Positions 1 to 9,055 are shown, numbered from the stretch's first letter. The stretch: DNA of 64,000 bases from Moritella sp. Urea-trap-13 (GCF_002836355.1 NZ_PJCA01000001.1:62001-126000); one strand, 5' to 3'. Made by a program: numbers and translations. Notes: generated from the sequence alone by a model not told the origin.

Positions 1-1618
1 CTAGTAGTCCACGTAATACCTTCCGGCTGGTAGCATTGTCATCAACGATTAAAATATTTAACCCACTTAGGTTTATATATGGCACAACGACAGGTTGCTC
101 GTTAGTCACGTTAAAAGGAATAGTGAGGGTGAAACAACTGCCCTTATCAACTTCACTGGTCATGTTAACGCTACCTGACATTAACTCTGCTAAGCGTTGA
201 CTGATAGTCAAGCCCAAGCCTGTTCCGCCATATTGGCGAGTTATAGATGAATCTGCTTGGGTAAATGATTTGAATAATGAGGCTTGCTTATCAGCGGGAA
301 TGCCAATGCCCGTATCAATAATATGGCAGGTAAGCTGCAGGTTGCCATTATCGAGTGGCTCAGTTGCAGCGCGAACAATAACTTCACCTGCATCGGTAAA
401 TTTAATTGCGTTACCAATGAGGTTCGTTAAGATTTGTCGTAGTCTATGCGCGTCTCCTGTAATTGGCACATTACCGACGCTGACTATATCTAAAACTAAT
501 TCCAACTCTTTTTGATGTACTTGAAAAGCTAAACTTTCAGTTATTTCCTCGAGTGTTTTTCGTAAATTAAAGGGAATATTTTCGACCGTTAATTTACCAG
601 CTTCAATTTTAGAAAAATCAAGAATATCATTAATAATTATAAGTAGTGATTGGGCACTTGATTGAGCAATATAAGCTTTATAATATTGTTCTTTATCTAG
701 TTTGGAACCCAGTAATAGATCAAGCATGCCTAATACACCATTCATCGGGGTGCGAATTTCATGGCTCATTGATGCTAGAAACTCACCTTTGACTTGTAGT
801 GCACTTTCCATTTTAGTAATGGATTGTTTTAGTGTGCTAGACATAGTGTTGAATGATTCAGCTAAGATAAATAGTTCATCCTTGCTAGTCACCTTAATCT
901 CAACGTCAAAATCCCCTTCGGTTATTTTTTTTGTACCAATGAGTAGTTTTTTGAGATTGCTAAGTATGCTAGTTGACGTTAATAGCGTAATGATAGTGGA
1001 TAAAATAATAGAAATGAGGGTGCCAATAACAATTAATTGCTTAGTCTCAGTGGCAGTAGTTAAGGCTTTGTTTTGACGCTTAAGAAGTAAGCTTTGTTCT
1101 TCTTCTATAAAGCTATTTTTAATGGCTCTAATTTCATCAATTATCTTTTTCCCGGTCTCTTTTTCAATTAATGGTGTAACGACACTCAAAGAGTCTTCAT
1201 TCTTGACCTGCCGCCTCGCTGCTATTTCTACTTCAGCGGCTTGTTCTAACCATAATTTTTGTAACTGATCTATTTGTATAATTCGTGCTACCTGAGAGCT
1301 GTTATCTGAAACCAATATTTTGAGATTATCAATATGCTCTATCCACATGTATTTGGCGTTATAATAAGGTTTTAAAAACACTGATTTTCCAGTTATTAAA
1401 TATCCTCGTTCACCCGTTTCCATATCTAACATAAGTGTAACTAATTCATGGCTTTTGGCTGTAACAGCATGAGTGTGTTCAACCCATTTTGCGGTGGCGA
1501 TGGTTTTTTCAATATTAATGTAAACCACGACAGCAATATTTATCATCAACAGCATTGGGATCGCGGTGCTTAAGATCATTTTACTGCGAATGGATAAATT
1601 CTGAATTCCCTTTAGCAT
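1..1618 (-). CDS. Hybrid sensor histidine kinase (CHASE3-HAMP-HisKA-HATPase-REC), 5' part
   Basis: An open frame read leftwards from an ATG at 1618 runs off the window with about 539 codons visible. Seen in order: a membrane segment near residues 13-34; a periplasmic CHASE3-like region with the hallmark ETGERGYLITG near residues 67-77; a second membrane segment near 188-210; HAMP; a HisKA phosphoacceptor box [15 protein letters not shown] near residue 285; HATPase motifs DTGIGIPAD and GGTGLGL; and the start of a receiver domain, LNILIVDDNATSRKVL, near 524. By family this is an inner-membrane autokinase that passes phosphate to its own receiver. The ligand cannot be inferred. The missing 3' part should hold the rest of the receiver and perhaps an HPt domain. 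There is no obvious partner gene on the visible side. Confidence 0.93.
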   Translation of the reverse strand, partial: MLKGIQNLSIRSKMILSTAIPMLLMINIAVVVYINIEKTIATAKWVEHTHAVTAKSHELVTLMLDMETGERGYLITGKSVFLKPYYNAKYMWIEHIDNLKILVSDNSSQVARIIQIDQLQKLWLEQAAEVEIAARRQVKNEDSLSVVTPLIEKETGKKIIDEIRAIKNSFIEEEQSLLLKRQNKALTTATETKQLIVIGTLISIILSTIITLLTSTSILSNLKKLLIGTKKITEGDFDVEIKVTSKDELFILAESFNTMSSTLKQSITKMESALQVKGEFLASMSHEIRTPMNGVLGMLDLLLGSKLDKEQYYKAYIAQSSAQSLLIIINDILDFSKIEAGKLTVENIPFNLRKTLEEITESLAFQVHQKELELVLDIVSVGNVPITGDAHRLRQILTNLIGNAIKFTDAGEVIVRAATEPLDNGNLQLTCHIIDTGIGIPADKQASLFKSFTQADSSITRQYGGTGLGLTISQRLAELMSGSVNMTSEVDKGSCFTLTIPFNVTNEQPVVVPYINLSGLNILIVDDNATSRKVLRGLL

Positions 1619-2148
1619 AAACTCTTCATTCCTTTCCGCTTACGTAAAATAATATTAAAGTTAGCGTTAACCAATACCTTGGTCGTATATTTGATTTTTA
1701 ATTTGGACGAAGCAATGTAATCAGTAATGAGCCTGCATGCTTAGCTTAATTGTAGCAATTGGGCTTATATCTACCTATTTTTTGTAAGCCACATTGTAAA
1801 TCTGTGAGCTATTGAAGGTAAAAGTATTAATCCGCAGTTTTAGTGTGACTTATATCTATAAATTTAACTTCAACTTTAAGGTTGAAAAATCCAATGCTTA
1901 AAAATACAAAATGTGGTTAGGTGAAGCGTATATACCGGATGGGGGTTATGTCGATTGTCATCGGGGTATATTTGAAACAAGCGATACAACAAAAACAGGC
2001 AAGTCTGGCGTCTTAAGTTGAGCTAAGTGGTTGAGTCAAATTAACCACTTATTTAGATATCTTAGGAAAAGTTGGTTATTGTATTTTTACACGTCATAGT
2101 TGCGCTTTGATAAATCGATTAGCGCTCAGGCCATAGACCGTCTCATTA
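1619..2148. other. Intergenic stretch, no gene seen
   Basis: About 530 AT-rich bases between the kinase start and the stress-protein stop. No frame with a convincing ribosome site, no tRNA-like fold and no clear terminator is visible. It should hold the kinase promoter. Confidence 0.5.
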
Positions 2149-2571
2149 TTATTTTTCAAGATAAACAATTAATAAGTCTATGTTAACGGTGTTTTCAAGT
2201 TTTTTTACTGAAGATAATAAACGACTCCAGAAATCATGATGGTGTCCACAAACTAGTAAATCCGCACCTAATTGATTGACTGCTGTTGTTAATTTCACTT
2301 CCAAATCACCTATTACAACCAGTGTGTGTTCTACGGGATAATCAAGTTGATCAGCTAATGCGCACAGTTCTTGCTTCTCTTTTCCGTTATCAACTTCAGG
2401 CATAACTGAAGTTGAGGTGGGCCTCGCCCCTGGAATACTCAAATGACTGGAATCAACATAAATAAATGAAAGCTTAGCATTATTGTCTTTTGCTAATGAG
2501 ACGGCTTTACTGATCACTATTTCACTGGATTTAGTTAAATCAACAGCAACTAATATATGGTTATAGCTCAT
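2149..2571 (-). CDS. Universal stress protein, UspA family
   Basis: A 140-residue protein, usual length for a single-domain Usp. The N-terminus SYNHILVAVDLTKSSEIVI is the typical beta1-loop-alpha1 of UspA proteins. The C-terminal part has ADLLVCGHHHDFWSRLLSS, the position of the usual G-x2-G-x9-G nucleotide loop, here with histidines and only partly conserved. The ATG at 2571 is chosen because GGGAG lies 7 bases upstream; a TTG 18 bases earlier lacks a site. These are cytoplasmic dimers induced by starvation or stress. ATP binding is uncertain given the altered loop. It stands alone between two unrelated minus-strand genes. Confidence 0.9.
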   Translation of the reverse strand: MSYNHILVAVDLTKSSEIVISKAVSLAKDNNAKLSFIYVDSSHLSIPGARPTSTSVMPEVDNGKEKQELCALADQLDYPVEHTLVVIGDLEVKLTTAVNQLGADLLVCGHHHDFWSRLLSSVKKLENTVNIDLLIVYLEK

Positions 2572-2658
2572 TAAATTTCTCCCTATCAAATCTCTTATAA
2601 ATATTAGCAGAGTTATAGTGGTTCAGTGAATTAAGCCTGATCACCGTTCAGGATTTTG

Positions 2659-3363
2659 TTATAAATTTTTCAGGTAAGCAGTTCCGCCTAATAATCGCAC
2701 CGCGTTTTTAATTTGTGCCGCGCGGCTTAACACATAGGAAGAAGGGTTTGCAGCAGACATTCGCTTTGGATTGGGTAATACCGCAGCTAACAGCGCGGCC
2801 TGATGAGCAGTAATGTGCGCGGCTGAACGGGAAAATAATTTTCGACTCGCAACTCCGACCCCATATACTGCGGGTGCAAATTCAACCACATTAAGATAAA
2901 TTTCTAAAATTCTGCGTTTCGGCAGAAACACCTCTATCAAGATGGTGAAATATGCTTCTAACCCTTTTCTAAGTAGGCTTCGTCCGGGCCACAAATAAAG
3001 ATTTTTAACCAATTGTTGGCTAATGGTGCTCGCTCCGCGCGTTTGTTTTCGATTTTCTGTTAATGCTTTATAAAGAGAATCAAAATCAAAACCCAAATGG
3101 TCGGGAAATTTCTGATCTTCCGATGCAACGATCGCAATTGGCAGCGTTTTAGCAATATTTTCGTAAAAAACCCAATCTAGAGAGATTATTTTTTTATCGG
3201 CAAACATTTCTTGAATAATAAAGGTGGTGGTAAAAGGATTCAACCAACGCAAAGGCAGGGTCAGCATGATACTAGCCATAAACAAGCTAGAGAAAGTAAT
3301 CACTACATAACCTAACATGCGCTTTTTTAAACTCTTCTGATGAGACTTTCTGTTATTTTTCAT
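2659..3363 (-). CDS. mtgA: Monofunctional peptidoglycan glycosyltransferase MtgA
   Basis: A GT51 enzyme that polymerises lipid II into glycan strands at the periplasmic face of the inner membrane. It has 234 residues, close to E. coli MtgA (about 242), with one N-terminal membrane anchor near residues 16-38. The GT51 motifs are present: IVASEDQKFPDHLGFD, holding the catalytic glutamate, then RGASTISQQLVKNLYLW and RKGLEAYFTILIE, and the lipid-II site KRRILEIYLNVVEF. There is no transpeptidase domain, which separates it from class A penicillin-binding proteins. The start follows no strong ribosome site. It is a single gene with unremarkable neighbours. Confidence 0.95.
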   Translation of the reverse strand: MKNNRKSHQKSLKKRMLGYVVITFSSLFMASIMLTLPLRWLNPFTTTFIIQEMFADKKIISLDWVFYENIAKTLPIAIVASEDQKFPDHLGFDFDSLYKALTENRKQTRGASTISQQLVKNLYLWPGRSLLRKGLEAYFTILIEVFLPKRRILEIYLNVVEFAPAVYGVGVASRKLFSRSAAHITAHQAALLAAVLPNPKRMSAANPSSYVLSRAAQIKNAVRLLGGTAYLKNL

Positions 3364-3732
3364 TGTTAAGAATCTAAGGACAAATTAGTTTTATTATAGC
3401 AACATTATTTCTTTTGAATGCTTAAATCAGTGATGTTGAAGTGGGTAAGTAAAACTTGTTATGAGTTTGTAGGTTTCCATATACACTTTGGGGCGAAACC
3501 AGTTTACTTAACGTTATTGCTGTGAATGAGCCTTTGGTGTATGGTCGGGTTAACCATGCCACTACACTTTTACCACCCTAGTATAAAAATAATCAATGTC
3601 ACCAAATGATTCTACTAATTTGTTCAAAGCTAGCTCCTCGTGCTTACTTTCTTTTTCGTCTAATTTTTTAGTTCAACTTTCATTAAGCCCTATTCAGATT
3701 ATACTTAAACGACTATATAATGGAGGTGAAAT
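3364..3732. other. Intergenic stretch, no gene seen
   Basis: About 370 bases upstream of both mtgA (minus) and the small secreted protein gene (plus), so it must hold divergent promoters. I see no coding frame or repeat that I would defend. Confidence 0.5.
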
Positions 3733-4086
3733 ATGAAAAAGCACTATATATTTTCGGCTATCATCCTACTCACGGTGTCAGGTGTAGCAGTCAGTGGTGA
3801 AAGTGGTAAGCATCGACGTGATATCTTTTACGGATACGAGTCGATTAGGGCATATGGATTCATACCCGGTAACACTGGGGGCATAATAGTAGAAGCTCTT
3901 TGCACAGAAGGTAAGAGAGTTATTGGTGGTGGCTGGCAACTTGTGAGTGGTGGTGGATACATAGTGTATGGTCTTGGGCCAAATTCCGATGATAATGGTT
4001 ACTATATAGATATGTCTTCTGCTACCTCAGAGCCTCAAAATGTCGAAGTGACTGCCATTTGTGCAAATGTGACGAAGAAACGCTAG
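3733..4086 (+). CDS. Small secreted protein of unknown function
   Basis: A 117-residue protein behind an excellent ribosome site (GGAGGTGAAAT-ATG). Residues 1-21 form a Sec signal peptide (KK, a hydrophobic core, then AVSG). The mature part has two cysteines, in ALCTEGKRVIGGGWQL and VTAICAN, which could form a disulfide. The CxxGK-x-x-x-GGG pattern resembles modules found in many secreted bacterial proteins, where a cysteine/GGG motif is followed by a long beta-rich stretch ending in a second cysteine. No function is known to me for this module. It opens the accessory patch and is followed by a likely terminator. Confidence 0.75.
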   Translation: MKKHYIFSAIILLTVSGVAVSGESGKHRRDIFYGYESIRAYGFIPGNTGGIIVEALCTEGKRVIGGGWQLVSGGGYIVYGLGPNSDDNGYYIDMSSATSEPQNVEVTAICANVTKKR

Positions 4087-4170
4087 AATCAACATAGATG
4101 ATAACAATTTAGGTTACCGATCAAAAGTTAGAGATAACGCTTGCGTCACACTATCCTGTAAAATGAATTT

Positions 4171-4196
4171 AGCCTCCTTGTTTGGGGCTTTTTTGT
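4171..4196 (+). terminator. Rho-independent terminator after the small secreted protein gene
   Basis: A GC-containing hairpin (AGCCTCC ... GGGGCT) is followed directly by TTTTTTG on the plus strand, 85 bases after the stop codon. Confidence 0.6.
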
Positions 4197-4242
4197 TTGC
4201 CCTGCAAAGCTGGCAAACCCGTCCACTTGAAAGCCGTTACCC

Positions 4243-4899
4243 TTAATTCTTTGCTCCCGCCTTCATGAGTAAATCTATTATTTTTTTATGATTATTATTT
4301 TGAGCAATCGACAGTGCTGTTCCAATGACATCACTTTTCGCATTAACATCAGCCCCCATTTCAAGCAGAGCTATCACAATATCGGTATGGCCATTCATTG
4401 AAGCATATATAAGTGCTGTTGAGCCCAGGTTGTCTTTCATATTAATATCTGCATCCCACTCAAGTAGAGCTTTCGCAATACTAGTATGTCCATTCACTGA
4501 AGAATGTATAAGGGCGGTTGCACCAAGAATATCTTTCACATCAGTATCTGCCCCACTTTCAAGCAGAGCCTTCACAGTGCTGGTATGTCCGTTCCCAGAG
4601 GCATACGTAAGGGCAGTCTGCCCCTCCTCAACTTGTGCATTGAAATCTGCGCCATTAGCAAGTAGAGTCTTTACAGTATCAGTATGGCCGTTCTGTGAAG
4701 CTGCTATGAGGGCCGTTGCGCCCCAACTATTTGCTGCATTTACGTCCATTCCCTTTACAAGCAGAGTATTTACGACCTAGGTATTACTATCTAATGAAGC
4801 TCTTAACAACTGCGTTTGTGTTGTCTCACAACCAGCTAATAGAGAATAAATACCAAAAACCATAATTAAATTTCGAACAGGTCGCCAATAAAAAATCAT
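4243..4899 (-). pseudogene. Ankyrin-repeat lipoprotein gene interrupted by one in-frame amber codon
   Basis: The downstream frame encodes about five ankyrin repeats (pattern GATALIxASxNGHTxxxKALLExGAD), ending at 4243. The same frame extends upstream past one TAG (4777-4779) to an ATG at 4899, which has AAGGA eight bases before it. That leader reads as a lipoprotein signal ending in the lipobox LLAGC, then a short linker and the codons SNT-stop-VVNTLLVKGMD. The residues after the stop are themselves ankyrin-like, so the TAG lies inside the protein; CAG to TAG (Gln to amber) would explain it. Without readthrough, only a 40-residue lipopeptide or a leaderless ankyrin fragment starting at 4749 could be made. 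By family, such proteins bind partner proteins, often in the envelope. Confidence 0.8.
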
Positions 4900-5287
4900 T
4901 GTTATATCCTTCTTTATTAAGATTTCGTTGTCGTAGAGGCTAAGCAATCGTGCCCACTAGTTTAGAATCATCCTTACTAATTATAAGACATGTCGAACAC
5001 CTACGATTCTTACATGAGAAATATAAATGAATAGAAACTCTAACAAAGAATGGGGTAAATTAGGGTTAAAATTACTGCAAAGCTATTGGTCCCTCAACAA
5101 GGATTAACTAACGACTAGATTAAGTCTAATTCTTACGTAACTTCATAATTCTTAAAATAATGAAGAAGATATAAGAGTTCTTAAAGTGGCTAAGAATTCT
5201 ATATCTAAGATGATCACGAACACCTAAATATGATGACTTGGGGCATGTTTGACCTTCAACTATAGTGGTTGAAGACCAGAACTAAAT
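4900..5287. other. Intergenic stretch, no gene seen
   Basis: Very AT-rich DNA between the ankyrin gene and the end of the recombinase frame. No gene, attachment site or terminator is evident. Confidence 0.45.
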
Positions 5288-5884
5288 TTAACTATCCGTG
5301 TCCTCAGATAACTTCAGGGCATCTTCAATCTCAATGCCCAAGTATCGAATTGTGTTATCTACTTTTGTATCGCCTAAAAGCAGTTGCACTGCACGTATAT
5401 TTTTAGTGCGGGCATATATCAATTTAGCTTTGGTTCGTCTCATCGAATGCGTGCCATGTAAGTTATCATCCAGTCCTAAACTTAGCGCCCACGACTTGAT
5501 AATCTTTGAATAGTAAGAATAACTAATCGGTTTGCCTATTCTGCGAAGACTGGAAAATAGGTAGTTATCAGTTCCCAGTCTTGCCGAAAAGATCTACCTA
5601 CTGATGCTTTGTTGACTTCTAGGTGTTATTTCAAATTGAACGTCATTACCTGTTTTACTTTGATTAAGTTGTACTCGTAGATGAACGATACCTTGGGAAT
5701 AAACATCTCCAACTTTCATTCTAAGTAAGTCACATGAACGCAGTTTGCTATCTATAACCAAGTTTAATAGAGCTAGTTGCATCGGGTTACCATTAATTTG
5801 GAGTCTGGTTCGAGTGCCCCAAACTTCTTCTAGTCTAAATGGCTTCTTAGCACCATGTCCGTGATTTGAGTTCTTTACAATCAT
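5288..5884 (-). pseudogene. Short tyrosine recombinase with one in-frame amber codon
   Basis: One reading frame of 199 codons carries a catalytic-domain-only tyrosine recombinase, broken by a single TAG at 5594-5596 (PRSQQSISR-stop-IFSARLGTDNYLFSS). Related short integrases usually have tryptophan there, so TGG to TAG is likely. Visible catalytic features: the first arginine in DSKLRSCDLL, a lysine in NQSKTG, HSMRRTK for the His-x-x-Arg box, and the tyrosine in TIRYLGIE. The second histidine of the LLGH motif is aspartate here (LLGDTK), a further sign of decay. The start at 5884 sits five bases after AGGAGG; an ATG at 5887 is too close. The usual N-terminal core-binding domain is absent, which is normal for this short class. 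Confidence 0.85.
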
Positions 5885-5922
5885 CATGACCTCCTATTAC
5901 TGATAATGGTCATGATGATTGT
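5877..5922. repeat. Perfect 15-bp inverted repeat over the recombinase start
   Basis: ACAATCATCATGACC at 5877-5891 is the exact reverse complement of 5908-5922, with 16 bases between. One arm contains both candidate start codons of the recombinase and the other lies in its leader; the ribosome site sits at the edge of the loop. It can act as an mRNA hairpin hiding the start or as an operator. Confidence 0.8.
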
Positions 5923-6147
5923 AGAATGGAACAGGTACAGAGCTTGGAACTGGAAAAAATGACTTAGTGTTTGAGCTTAGGACAAGGTTCTCATTAGATA
6001 AAATATTGCTAATTGAGGCTAACGCCTGTTGAACACGTTCATTACTATGCAAACATACTTGAATTTAACGCCTTAAAACAAGGAACAGCAAGCGAACCTT
6101 ACAACTTGTACAACAAGAATGGAGCTGCTGAGACACACTTCTTTTGT

Positions 6148-7566
6148 TTATATGCAACTTGAAGGCATCGTGACGATACCAGGCAGTGCTGTCGTAAGAG
6201 TAGTAAGGTCTGCACAGGGTATACTGTTGTTGTCAAATAGATTAATAAATATTGCATATGTCAGACTAACAAGGCCTGTCACCCCTGTTGTAATGCTGTT
6301 TCTACTAAGGTCGATTTCTCTCATATCTGTCAGTCCGGAAAGGGCTAAAATATCAGTAATACTATTAGAGCTCAGTTGCAGCTTTTCAACGTTAGTTAGT
6401 CCTGAAAGGGACGAAATATCACTCACGTTGTTACGATTTAAAGCCAAAGCGGCCAAGTTATTTAATCCAGAAAGGGCTGAAATATCGCTGATACTGTTGG
6501 AACTCACATCAAGTATTTCAAGGCTTGTAAGGCCAGAAAAAGCTGAAATATCATTTATACTGTTAATCCCCAAAGTAAGGCTTTTTAGGTTTGTCATATC
6601 TGAAAGTACTGTGACATCGCTTATACCGTTGCTTCCAAGTGAAAGTTCATTCAAAGCTGTCATGCCAGACAAGGGGGAAATATCAGTTATATTGTTGCTA
6701 TCAAGCCACAAGAGAATAAGGCTGGTCAGGCCGGAAAGGGCTGAAATATCAGTAATACTATTAGAGTTCAGTTGCAGCTTTTCAAGGTTAGTTAGTCCTG
6801 AAAGGGACGAAATATCACTCACGTTGTTACTATTTAAAGCCAAGGCTGCCAAATTATTTAATCCAGAAAGGGCTGAAATATCGCTGATACTGTTGGAAGT
6901 CACATCAAGTATTTCAAGGCTTGTAAGGCCAGAAAAAGCTGAAATGTCATTTATACTGTTAGCCTTCAAAGTAAGACTTTTTAGGTTTGTCATGTCTGAA
7001 AGTATTGTGACATCGCTTATGCCGTTGCTTCCAAGTGATAGTTCATTCAAAACTGTCATGCCCGACAGGGGAGAAATATCAGTTATATTGTTGCTATCAA
7101 GCCACAAGAGAGTGAGACTGGTCAAGCCGGAAAGTGCTGAAATATCAGTAATACTATTAGAGTTCAGTTGCAGCTTTTCAATGTTAGTTAGTCCTGAAAG
7201 GGCTGAAATATCACTCACCTTGTTACTATTTAAAGCCAAGGCTGCCAAGTTATTTAATCCTGAGAGGGCTAAAATATCACTGATATTATTTAAATCTAAG
7301 CTCAGGACTGTAATGCTTGTGAGATTTCCTATTCCACTTAGGTCTGAAATTCCAGTCTCTATACAATTTAGAGTGGAAAGATCACTAACATAGATTGCAG
7401 AAGTAGAAATTACACAATCAGCCAAATTCGGGTCTGTAAATGTAAGGCTGGATATTAAAATTTTGTCATTGTCATCATCGCTACCACCACATGCATTAAA
7501 TAATATCGACAAGAAAACGATAAACAGTACTGATAGTGTTTTTCTAATTAACAATATGCCATTCAT
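6148..7566 (-). CDS. Leucine-rich-repeat lipoprotein (internalin/SDS22-like)
   Basis: A 472-residue protein. Residues 1-26 form a lipoprotein signal with lipobox LFNAC, followed by an acidic linker (GGSDDDND). Residues 76-450 hold about 17 repeats of 22 residues with the SDS22/internalin pattern LSGLTxLxxLxLxSNxISDISA. A short capping region near the C-terminus ends in PGIVTMPSSCI. By family this forms a curved solenoid that binds proteins or carbohydrates, here lipid-anchored, probably at the outer membrane. AAGGG precedes the ATG by about six bases. Repeat units 2-15 show a second-order period of six repeats (see the repeat entry), so the gene grew by tandem duplication. The partner is unknown. 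Confidence 0.9.
   Translation of the reverse strand: MNGILLIRKTLSVLFIVFLSILFNACGGSDDDNDKILISSLTFTDPNLADCVISTSAIYVSDLSTLNCIETGISDLSGIGNLTSITVLSLDLNNISDILALSGLNNLAALALNSNKVSDISALSGLTNIEKLQLNSNSITDISALSGLTSLTLLWLDSNNITDISPLSGMTVLNELSLGSNGISDVTILSDMTNLKSLTLKANSINDISAFSGLTSLEILDVTSNSISDISALSGLNNLAALALNSNNVSDISSLSGLTNLEKLQLNSNSITDISALSGLTSLILLWLDSNNITDISPLSGMTALNELSLGSNGISDVTVLSDMTNLKSLTLGINSINDISAFSGLTSLEILDVSSNSISDISALSGLNNLAALALNRNNVSDISSLSGLTNVEKLQLSSNSITDILALSGLTDMREIDLSRNSITTGVTGLVSLTYAIFINLFDNNSIPCADLTTLTTALPGIVTMPSSCI
6283..7272 (-). repeat. 396-bp higher-order tandem repeat inside the LRR gene
   Basis: Six consecutive 22-residue repeats (132 residues, 396 bp) recur about two and a half times. 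The same anchor sequence (AAAGCCAA around GGCCAAGTTATTTAATCC-like DNA) appears at about 6438, 6836 and 7232, almost exactly 396 bases apart, with only scattered substitutions. Confidence 0.85.
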
Positions 7567-8182
7567 AATAAACCCTTAATACTTGTAATGTTCGCTCCTT
7601 GCTGAATTTTTCAATACATGATCCACCTGAAATTATTGGGTAAGTATTTGTTGGCTACAGGCTAAATTTGTCCATCAATATTTAGTATAGTTTCTATCAA
7701 CACTCCTTACTAATTGACCTTGTGATTTATAAGTGATTTATTCTAGTAACTGATTGTATGTTGTGGTCAGCTAATTTTAACAACTAACTTTTAGTTAGTA
7801 AGTCGTATAGGAACCGATAAATTTTTAAATGTTCTATCTCGGTTTTGAGTGTTTACGAACTGGTTTTACTAGCACGAGCCTCTTGAAATCGGGCATAAAG
7901 ATCGACTAACCAAGAAGCTATCAATCTTGCGTAGTGCTCGGTATTGGGAGTTTCCGAGCATCAACGTTTGGAGTCATGACATAAGGAAAAGTATGGCAAA
8001 CTTGGTAATTCGATCCGCCACTGAGTAATTATGTTAAGTCGGAATGCGGCATAACTTCGTTAGCGCTATTACGCCAGCCAATAAATCAATACAGTATATT
8101 TGTAGAAAGGTAAAGATAGCACTGCGGTCACAATAAAAATTGAGATAGGTATCGACTGCACGACACCTATTTTATTATGTGT
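7567..8182. other. Intergenic stretch with short inverted repeats, no gene seen
   Basis: About 615 bases with no convincing frame. It holds a small imperfect inverted repeat (GTGCTCGG ... CCGAGCAT near 7935-7962) and a GC-richer block near 8030-8075 that stands out from the AT-rich surroundings. Function not assignable. Confidence 0.4.
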
Positions 8183-9055
8183 TTATTCAGAAACGGTAGA
8201 AAGCAGTGCTTCAGCAGCCATTACACCAAACTGATTCGCAGCACCTGGACTATCACCTGTGATAAGTTTTCTATCTTTGTGGCAGGTGCCATCCGCTTTC
8301 TTATTGACGATATCTAGACCCATGCTTAGTAATTTTTCACCAAAGAACCAAGGCATCTCACCAGGTAGGTAACCAAACAGCGGCGTCATTTTATCTAAGC
8401 TATCAGGAAATGCTACGATCTTGTAACCGCGGTAAACAAACGTGTTTTTGTCATCACCAAGACCTGCAGCTAACAGTGCTGCTGGACCGTGACAAATGGA
8501 AAGCATATATTTGTCTTGTGCATGAGCCCATCGAATCACATTTCCTAGGTCTTCATTTTCTGGTAATCCCAGCATAGCACCATGACCACCAGGAATATAA
8601 ACCGCAATATAAGGTGATTCATCATTCATTGAATTTGTAACAAAATCACTTAGCGAATGAGGGTTCTCAAAGTTAGCGTTATGCTTTTGATAAAGCGCAT
8701 TTACCGCATCATCCTCTTGTGGCATTGCCCACATCTCAATTTCTGCTGGCTTACCTGTCGGCGTATAAATATCAATTTCAAAACCAGCTTGTTCCAAATG
8801 CAGCATAGGAACAAACATCTCTACAGGGTGATTACCGGTGAAAAATCGTTTACCATTTTTCATGGTCATATTACTTTCTTCACAGCAAACCATTAGCACT
8901 TTAGGCTGACTGCCTTTATAAGGATTTGGATATACCTTATGGTCATAATTAGTCTTACTTTTTGTCGCTAATCTCAGTGCTACCGGAGAAGGACTAAACG
9001 AACCATCATTCTCGATTTTAGGGGCTATTCCGAACAACTTTCTAATATCAAACAT
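8183..9055 (-). CDS. hchA: DJ-1/PfpI family glyoxalase III / chaperone Hsp31
   Basis: A 290-residue protein matching the Hsp31/HchA subgroup in length and motifs. The nucleophile elbow is LSICHGPAALLAAG with the catalytic cysteine followed by histidine. The partner glutamate lies near residues 75-80 (NHPVEMFVPM), and YIPGGHGAMLGLP is the oxyanion-side loop. The N-terminal extension with PSPVALRLATKS is HchA-specific. By family it converts methylglyoxal to D-lactate without cofactor and acts as a holding chaperone in the cytoplasm; deglycase activity has also been proposed. GAGGG lies eight bases before the ATG. Single gene. Confidence 0.93.
   Translation of the reverse strand: MFDIRKLFGIAPKIENDGSFSPSPVALRLATKSKTNYDHKVYPNPYKGSQPKVLMVCCEESNMTMKNGKRFFTGNHPVEMFVPMLHLEQAGFEIDIYTPTGKPAEIEMWAMPQEDDAVNALYQKHNANFENPHSLSDFVTNSMNDESPYIAVYIPGGHGAMLGLPENEDLGNVIRWAHAQDKYMLSICHGPAALLAAGLGDDKNTFVYRGYKIVAFPDSLDKMTPLFGYLPGEMPWFFGEKLLSMGLDIVNKKADGTCHKDRKLITGDSPGAANQFGVMAAEALLSTVSE

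Noticed and set aside
702-1076. 124-codon plus-strand frame
   Set aside because: Antisense shadow of the CHASE3 hybrid kinase, whose motifs are unambiguous on the minus strand.
4325-4780. 151-codon plus-strand frame across the ankyrin gene
   Set aside because: Mirror of the ankyrin repeats; no start signal or family features.
4243-5884. Amber codon reassignment
   Set aside because: Many genes here have intact frames and at least one ends normally in TAG; two single-stop genes in an accessory patch are better explained by decay.
6283-7272. CRISPR-like regular repeats
   Set aside because: The repeats have no unique spacers, keep a coding frame and have a 22-residue protein period.
6119-7393. 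424-codon plus-strand open frame with its own repeats
   Set aside because: It is the complement of the LRR lipoprotein gene; the regularity comes from the 66-base repeat unit on the other strand. It has no ribosome site or signal, and the minus strand has a lipobox, signal peptide and start site.
7900-8080. Integron attC-like site (GTTAAGT and GCATAAC motifs)
   Set aside because: Core-site motifs do not pair correctly and no integron integrase or cassette array is present.
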